Shown here: positions 43,891 to 50,067 of the stretch, piece after piece
Numbering within the stretch: the stretch's first letter is position 1
How the letters are laid out: each line of letters starts with the position of its first letter
Assembly (NCBI GenBank): GCA_009602725.1
Contig: WELB01000078.1
Span: forward strand, 305,544 to 355,610
Direction: 5' to 3'
From: Spirogloea muscicola
Taxonomy: Eukaryota > Streptophyta > Zygnematophyceae > Spirogloeales > Spirogloeaceae
DNA length: 50,067 bases
Program-made: the position numbers and the translations under genes
Notes under the pieces: model-generated
Told to the model about the DNA's origin: nothing
The model's input: the letters and a program-made list of their open reading frames with translations, nothing else
The model's database searches: none

Positions 43891-43959
43891 TGGCGCGGCG
43901 CGGGAGCGGCCGCACCTGGTCCGCTCAACAGTCTCGCAAAGATTGCCACTTAACTACTT

Positions 43960-44340
43960 AACGTTATTCTGTTAAGACCCGACGCTGAGCTGAGCTTGGA
44001 GCCTTCAATGCCGGGACCGCCGACGAGGCGAGGCGTCGTCGGCTCGACGGCAGCCCACGCGCTGGCTGACGTGATAGCGGGTGATGGACGAAGACGGCAG
44101 TTATGACGTTGTTGAGGGGCCATTGATTGTCAATGTGGTCAACGTAACAACCGAGGTAGTCGAGGAACGCCCTGGCCCGGCCGGTCACCGGGGCCTGGTT
44201 CAAACGGACGGTTACGGCGGGAAAAAGCTAGGATCCCGGAACGCGTCGATGGAGTGATAAAATCTTCGATTGCGACTACAGCAACGTGAGATGGAAGGCT
44301 CTTGCCCACGTGGGTACCCCGTGGTCCACGTGGTTGGCGG
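43960..44340. other. SMC4 upstream region, no gene seen
   Basis: A 79-codon minus-strand frame (43964-44203) has no recognisable family. The stretch probably holds the SMC4 promoter, with the repeat block starting at 44355. Confidence 0.4.
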
Positions 44341-44354
44341 CACGCTTTTAGAGT

Positions 44355-44670
44355 AGGGCTCGCCCATTGAGGATAGGGGCTGGAAAAAGCCAGCCCAGAA
44401 AAGAATGAACAAAGAAGGACGAGAAGGGGCCAGGGGAAGTACGAAGAACAACAAGCACAGAAAAGAAACGAAGCAGCTACGAAGCACTCAGGAACCCCTG
44501 CTAAGCAGCCTCAGGTCAGAGAGACTGGGTTCCTGGAAGCTGGTCCCCTGGCCAGAGCCAGAGGCAGCAGCGAGGGCTCTGCCTGCACGCAGGTGCAGCG
44601 CGCGGGCCATAGACCTCTGCAGCGAGACGGCCAAGCGCATGCGGTACACCTGCGCTAGCCACCCTGCTGG
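44355..44670 (+). repeat. Dispersed repeat family B, copy 2 (empty site)
   Basis: It matches 20676-21125 but lacks the family A insertion. CTGGCCAG occurs once, in GGTCCCCTGGCCAGAGCCAG. It starts GGGCTCGCCCATTGAGGATA and ends CTAGCCACCCTGCTGG. Confidence 0.93.
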
Positions 44671-44787
44671 GTGCAAACTAAACAAGGCTACATAATATAG
44701 AGACCTAAACTAAGGTGCCTAAGGTGACATTAGTACCCACGGGAAGAACAAAAGAACAAGCACAACAAGAAACAAAGCAGCTACGTA

Positions 44788-44988
44788 TTACTCAGTAACC
44801 CCTGCTAAGCTGCTAAGCAGCCTCAGGTCAGAGAAGCTAGGCTCTTCTCTATTGGCGCGCACTTCTCAGCTAGGCTCCTGGAAGTGGGTCCCCTGGCCAG
44901 AGCCAGATAGGAAGTGCGCGCCCATAGAGAAGAGCCTAGCTTCTCTGACCTGAGGCTGCTTAGCAGCTTAGCAGGGGCTACTGAGTAA
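44788..44988. repeat. Near-perfect palindrome, ~79-bp arms, 43-bp spacer
   Basis: Left arm 44788-44866 (TTACTCAGTAACCCCTGCTA ... GCGCGCACTTCT) and right arm 44910-44988 are reverse complements with very few differences. The text is family B (CTCAGGTCAGAGAAGC, TGGCCAGAGCCAG), so this is a foldback made from that repeat. Confidence 0.92.
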
Positions 44989-45039
44989 TAATGCCAGAGG
45001 CAGCAGCGAGGAGGCACACCCCCGCAGACGGCCCAGTTA

Positions 45040-45116
45040 TTCTTTTCGGAACCTTCTTTTTGGCTTTGGATACTGTCCATTCTTTTTGGGCTGGCTTGGC
45101 CAGCCCCTCTGCTCTC
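45040..45116 (+). repeat. Single arm of the 21.2-21.6 kb foldback element
   Basis: GGCTTTGGATACTGTCCATT, then CTTTTTGGGCTGGCTTGGCC and AGCCCCTCT match the right arm at 21500-21555. Confidence 0.7.
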
Positions 45117-45302
45117 GCTTACCGTACACATTTAGCGAGCGACTGGCGGCATTCCCCGACTTCCAGCCCGTGCCGCTGCTTTGGCAGCGGCACACAGGCA
45201 CAAATCAGCAGCTCCGCCAGATCGCCTGGAGCGCCCACCCATACGTTGGCCACACGCGCCATCCAGTCACGACCGCCGCCGCCGCCGCCGCCGCTTGCGG
45301 CC

Positions 45303-47714
45303 ATGCCGCAGGGGTCCATCTCGTCCTCCAAGGACGCCGTGGGCGTCGCCGTCGTCAACTACAAGGTCCCTCACGGCGGCCGCCGTTTCTCCAGCTTGCA
45401 CGTTGGGGCTTCACTCCACTTACTGCTTTGTCGAGGGCAGCAGATGATGGACAGCTCTACTCTTGGCTTGTCAGCTACGCTGGTCGTGCGCACTTCGATA
45501 GCCGCGCAGCTGACGCCTTCCTGGAGGGCAGCTGTGCATCTTTCGGGATGTCGCCATTGGTACCTTGGTGCAGGCTGTTAGGCTTATCCGCCCAACACAG
45601 CTCATGGCATACTTGTATCCGCATATACAGACTAAGCCTCGGATATGATTTTCCGCAATGTAGATTCCTGTGTGTGAGAGTCACGAAGATGTCATTGCGA
45701 ACTGCAACAAGATAGCGGCGAAAATAAAGGGAGCCAAGTTGGGGTACCCTGGCCTGGACCTCATCATCTTTCCAGAGTACTCCACCCAGGTATTGCTATC
45801 GGCAAGGTCAATCTCCAGCTCACTGCGAGTGGAAGAATATGTTGCCTTTGCATTTACCTCGACCTTGGAAAAGCTGAAGAGACCTCCACTACGGCGTACC
45901 AGGGCTTTCATCCAACAAAATGGAGAGACTTCACGACCACTCTGGATGGCCCTGAGGTCGCCATCTTCAGCAAAGCTTGCATGTATGGCAGAGACGCAGG
46001 CAGTCTATTGTCTTCCCAGCAAGCTTTTCTCACACTTTGTAGAGTGAGTGTGACAATCATCTTCATTGGTTTCCTATGGCTGGTCGTGTATACTGGGCCT
46101 TACTATCAAGTGATTCCCTCGTCAATCTTACTATCACTATCATCTTTGCAGTGAGAATGAAGTGTGGGGTATCTTCTCCATAACAGGCGAGAAGCATGAG
46201 GACGCAGAGAATAACCCATACAACACTCTCATTATGATCAATGATCAGGGAATGATTATTCTGGAGTAAGTCAAGCTTGGGGCAAATCAACCAGCCTCAG
46301 GTTCTGTGAATATCAGACAAATGTCATGGCACAACGCATCTAGGCACAGCTAAGCAGGCACTCTTAGAGAGCAGGCATTTCTGGCAGCTTGTGACATGAG
46401 AGAAAAAGTATACAGTTGTTAGCATCTCTTTGGAAGGTCACATTGACCCTCTCATGAAGTCCTTGCAAATGTGCAGGTATCGCAAAATATTCCCATGGGT
46501 TCCCAAGGAGCCTTGGACTGCAGGGCACAAGACAGCTGTTGCTGAGGGACCAAAAGGGCTTGTAGTGGGAGGCACTATCTGCTATGACTGCAATTTGCCA
46601 GAGATATGCAGAGATACTGTCATGAAGGGCGCTGAGCTTCTTGTGCGCATCCAGGTAAGACAGTGCCAGAGTTGCCCGGTGACTCACTCCGAAGCCGTTG
46701 AGAGTAGCTCAGTCCTAGTTGCTGCAGTCAATGTAAATTCAAGGGTCAAAGCTAGAGGACAAATGCAAACAGATGCAGATTGCCCACATCTTGCTGAATC
46801 TCAACAGTGGACTTAATAGTTCTCTGTGCAATGCAGGGATACATGTACCCCTCCATAGAGCAGCAGCGAATGGTCTCTCGAATGCGTGCCTGGGAGAACA
46901 ACTGCTATGTGGCCGTTGCTAACATGGCTGGCAGTGACCTTGTCTACTCTTACTTTGGCCACTCCAATGTTGTTGACTTTGACGGGCATGTCCTGGCTGA
47001 GGCTGGAAGTGACCCTGATGCCCTCACCTATGCAACGCTGTCCTTGACTGCCATACGAGATGCTCGGAGGTAGTAGCAAGCTTTCTCATCAAGCTGCAAC
47101 TTACACTCCTTTCAGAAGTTTGCTATTTGGAGATTGGACAGAGGAAGTAACATTGGTGTGCCAAGAGATCAATAATAGTGTTGTTTGTTGTTGGTGCCAC
47201 AGAAACTGGACAGCTGAGAACCACCTGTATAATCTTGTACACCGAGGCTACACTGCAGAACCAGGAGGCCATGCTGCCTGCCCATTCGACTTTTACAAGT
47301 CCTGGGTCACAAATCCAGAGGTGCGCAGGACTATTTGTGCTTCATAATTCGCCTTCTGGCTACCCAAGCCCGGCACTGCATTGACAAGGAATGCACTGCA
47401 CTTATCTTTCTTCCCCAATATATAACCTTGCATGACGGTCAAGATTGAGGCCCAATCTGTAAGATTCAAAGTCTTAGTTGCTGTGAGGACATTGTTAAGT
47501 TGTTGCATGAAAATGGGGGTCAATGCAGGAAGCCAAGAGTGGTGTGGAGGCCTTGACAAGGGATGCCGACAACCCAAAGCAGGCCTCTGGAGCAGACACT
47601 GAGCCAGCACCCCCCAGCAAGCTCTGGATGACAACCAAGGGTACCAAGGGGGCCAGCCACTTGGGCACATCCTCTAGTAATGGCAGTAGCTACATGACCA
47701 ATGGAATCCACTAG
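45303..47714 (+). CDS. amiE-like: Aliphatic amidase (AmiE type, nitrilase superfamily)
   Basis: Bacterial AmiE hydrolyses short aliphatic amides such as acetamide to acid and ammonia. Eight exons: 45303-45365, 45664-45789, 45903-45982, 46152-46265, 46477-46654, 46837-47069, 47203-47320, 47529-47714; 365 residues in one frame. It matches bacterial AmiE from the first residues ([18 protein letters not shown]). The Glu-Lys-Cys site is complete: E59 in FPEYST, K131 in YRKIFPW, C163 in [10 protein letters not shown]. Other blocks: [82 protein letters not shown], and [12 protein letters not shown] further cysteine (C166) replaces the usual glycine near the active site. Beyond residue about 304 the last exon is unlike AmiE, a polar serine/glycine-rich tail. 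No transit or signal peptide is visible, so it is probably cytosolic. A (CCG)n run sits just upstream of the ATG. Confidence 0.96.
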
Positions 47715-48440
47715 CTAAGCATAACGCTCGGAACAAAACATCCAGGCAGACTGATGGCACGAGAATTAGATTGCATGTTAGATTAGTCTCTCAATGAGCA
47801 CATCAATTGGTTGGCAGAAGTGCCTGTCAGTCGGCAGCTTTTCTGCCAATGAAGCCTGTGTGATTTAAAGCCAAACAGTATTTCTCATGCGCTTGTCCTT
47901 GTCAGCCCATCTGATTAGCCCAGATTTGTACTCTGCTGATCTATTGCCAACCAATCCAGGGAAGGCAAACTAATGGTGCTCGCTGATGGCCAAAAGAGCA
48001 ATCCTTCGTACAGCAGAGGCAGAGAGCTGCCGCCTTGCAGCATGTGAAGCAAAATTGCAAACGTTCAGAAAGCAGAGAGAGGCAATAGCTGAAAAGCACA
48101 ACTCGATTCATACTGGAGAGTTCCAGCGGGCAAGCAAAGACTCTCTGAATTAGTATGTTGACATCAAGTTTGCGGATATAGAAGAGAACTGTTAATACAG
48201 TATTGAGATCATGAATTACAGACTGTATATCAGCAACAATGTCACAAATGAATCCATGAGTTACAGTTCGTATGCCAGCAAGAGAAGGGCCAGGATGGAA
48301 AGAGGTTCACCTGTACTTGGAAACACAATGATGTACAATCTGTGGCGCTTGTTCGAGAATGTGACCTCCAGCAAACAAAATAACAACTTCTGCTCTGGGC
48401 AACCCTTCCGACGGTAGTTCAATGCAGATATATGTGATAC
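47715..48440. other. Intergenic stretch between convergent amidase and ArfB-like genes
   Basis: AT-richer than its surroundings, with only short open frames. I see no RNA gene or repeat. Confidence 0.5.
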
Positions 48441-50040
48441 TCAGTCCCAATTCCCTTTGCTCCGTCGATCCGACTTCTTGGAGGAGGCCTTCCTTTTGTC
48501 CTGCAACCTTCGCTCATTCTCAATCTTGGCACTGCAATCCACAAGCAGCTACGTGGGTCAACTTCACTGGTCATAGTCAAGCAAGCCCGAGTCAAGGCCT
48601 TAAGGTTGTCAAGCAGTGAGAAAGTTATGCCCTTGTGATGATAGGCACATAGTATATAATGGCTATTGGTCTTCGTTTTTGAACGCACAGCTTCTTGATT
48701 CGCGTCTTCGTCTCCTCCGACGGAGGTGGAGGCACGTAAGCCGCAGCATCGATGATGGCCTGCACGACAAAGTCAAGCAGGGTGACTCTTCAACCCCACT
48801 TCCTTGATGCAGGTGTGCTTCACCCTGCAGGCTTGAGCTTCAACGGATCTCACTGGGTCTGGACATCGAGTACATCTGATCAGTTGCTCCAGATTCGGGA
48901 TCCCATACTATGCAGCCTAGCCTTCCAGAAGTCACATGGCGCATGACTAGTCCAACATGAAATTGCTTCTATGCAATATAAATGGCAGTGCGGCAGGACA
49001 GACTTGCAGCTTCTCCAGCGCGTCCTGAATATTTCCTCTGCATAGGAGGCAACCACAATGCCTGAGATTCTAAAAATCTGAAAATTGTCTCCAGCTTGAG
49101 TCTGTTGAGGACCACGACTAGCATAGATACCCAGGGCAGGCAGCACAGAGAAGATGGTCGCTTGTGAAAAGACAGTGGCGCTTGATAAGCAATACCGCTG
49201 ATATAACGAGTGTGCGAGTCAAGGAGCAGGTCCTTTTCCTGGCACGCATACTTCTGAGTTCTCGTGCGAGTTGAGGACACCACCAGCTCGCCGTCCTTGT
49301 TGATCCGGTTGGCTTCCTGGAAGCACAGCTTGGCGGCGCGCCCACTGAGTTGCCACGCTTGACAAGCTTGGGTCTCATGAGCCCCGAGAGAAGGAAGCAA
49401 CGCGCAGCTATGGAACTTGTGCACGCTCTTGCAAAAGCATTGAAATTGCTCACTAGCTAGCTTGCAGTGGACAGTCCAGCCTCACCGTTAACAGCAGCTT
49501 GCTGCGAATCTGCTCAGGCAGCCAGGTGGCCTCCGCGACTTTGAACCGCATGTCGACTTTCGTGTTGACTGGCAACGTGACAAGAGACGCCAACGTCGTC
49601 GCCCCTCAGCGCAGACGCTGCTGGGCTACGGCTAGGAGCAGCCTTGCCAGAGCGAGCAGCTGGGCTGATCACCAGAAGCGGCGGCTCTGAGCGAGCAGTT
49701 TGCGTCAGGTCTTCCGGAGCCCACCTTTGTTTACGTTCTGGCCGCCGGGCCCGCCGCTGCGTGCGAAGCTGACGGTCACCTGGTCTGCTTGCCACGACAC
49801 GGCGGCAGTCAGCTCAAGGAGGGCTCGGAGCACGGCGTGTAAGCCGCGCCAGCCGATGGCGAGCCGCGCCGGCCAAAGCCGCGCTCGTCGTCGCGCCAGC
49901 CAGAGGGCCACGAGCCATGATGGGCTTTCCACCATCATCCGGAGCCGAGCGCGAGCGGCAGCGGCCGCGGCGTCGGCGGCGGCGGCGGCGGCGGCGATGT
50001 CGGAGTCCGAGCAGGGCCGACGGGCCACGACAGCGGCCAT
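48441..50040 (-). CDS. ArfB/ICT1-type peptidyl-tRNA hydrolase (class I release-factor domain)
   Basis: ArfB/ICT1 proteins rescue stalled ribosomes, in eukaryotes mostly in mitochondria or plastids, by hydrolysing peptidyl-tRNA with a GGQ motif. Six exons on the minus strand: 50040-49725, 49568-49486, 49316-49252, 49037-49004, 48759-48689, 48531-48441 (TGA); 219 residues, phases consistent. Core text: VTVSFARSGGPGGQNVNK with the GGQ motif, VNTKVDMRFKVAEATWLPEQ, EANRINKDGELVVSSTRTRT, NIQDALEKLQAIIDAAAYVP, PPSEETKTRIKKLAKIENER, and a basic C-terminal tail KRKASSKKSDRRSKG, which in ArfB binds the mRNA channel. The absence of a codon-recognition domain separates it from RF1/RF2. The long alanine/arginine-rich N-terminus is compatible with an organelle targeting peptide, although part of it (MMVESPSWLVALWLARRR) looks unusual and could hide an intron. 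Confidence 0.93.
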
Positions 50041-50067
50041 GGATTCGCCAGCCGCCGCCCCGCCGCG

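Noticed and set aside
45303-47714. Bacterial contamination as an explanation for the amidase
   Set aside because: Seven GT-AG introns in consistent phases and eukaryotic neighbours on both sides argue against it.

Overview
The window is nuclear DNA of a photosynthetic eukaryote, most likely a green alga. Genes are split by many GT-AG introns. A PsbP-domain protein and a DUF3593 family protein point to a plastid. Two short interstitial arrays are close to the plant-type telomere repeat TTTAGGG. GC-rich (GCC)n tracts sit at many gene starts. I cannot name the species; a trebouxiophyte-like chlorophyte is a guess from the telomere type.

Layout. 0.2-1.5 kb: mitochondrial ATP synthase OSCP subunit (+). 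2.1-3.3 kb: ribosome-biogenesis protein RLP24 (-). 3.4-4.4 kb: a cluster of dispersed and foldback repeats. 5.1-8.8 kb: 12-exon class-C beta-lactamase-like serine hydrolase (+). 9.1-10.7 kb: HemK/PrmC-type methyltransferase (-), its 5' end cut by a run of 120 A and a single N. 10.9-12.0 kb: small helical protein of unknown function (+). 13.7 kb: a lone first exon of a p24/TMED cargo receptor, followed by telomere-like repeats. 14.2-16.5 kb: MAEA/GID9 subunit of the GID/CTLH ubiquitin ligase (+). 17.3-20.35 kb: a decayed non-LTR retroelement (-) flanked by inverted copies of one repeat. 20.4-21.8 kb: nested repeats, including an insertion whose empty site lies at 44.5 kb. 22.8-23.9 kb: CREST-like membrane protein (+). 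24.9-27.9 kb: heat shock transcription factor (+). 28.3-29.4 kb: PsbP-domain protein (-). 30.2-33.5 kb: LAMMER dual-specificity kinase (-). 34.05-34.57 kb: assembly gap. 34.6-35.5 kb: DUF3593 protein (+). 35.9-43.8 kb: condensin SMC4 in 27 exons (-). 44.3-45.1 kb: repeats and a near-perfect palindrome. 45.3-47.7 kb: aliphatic amidase of bacterial type with seven introns (+). 48.4-50.0 kb: ArfB/ICT1-type peptidyl-tRNA hydrolase (-).

Most genes are unrelated housekeeping genes with no operon logic; what links them is chromosomal neighbourhood. I rebuilt exons by hand by joining GT...AG boundaries that keep a conserved protein in frame. For SMC4, the kinase, HSF, MAEA, the hydrolase, the amidase, RLP24 and ArfB the exon lengths sum to a whole number of codons from start to stop. 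First exons of OSCP, HemK, the CREST-like gene and possibly the hydrolase are unresolved.

The most interesting part is the repeat system. A retroelement with a reverse transcriptase and a putative C-terminal restriction-like endonuclease appears to share its 3' tail with about 130-205 bp non-autonomous copies. One copy interrupts another repeat with an 8-bp palindromic target duplication, and several copies sit head-to-head as foldbacks.
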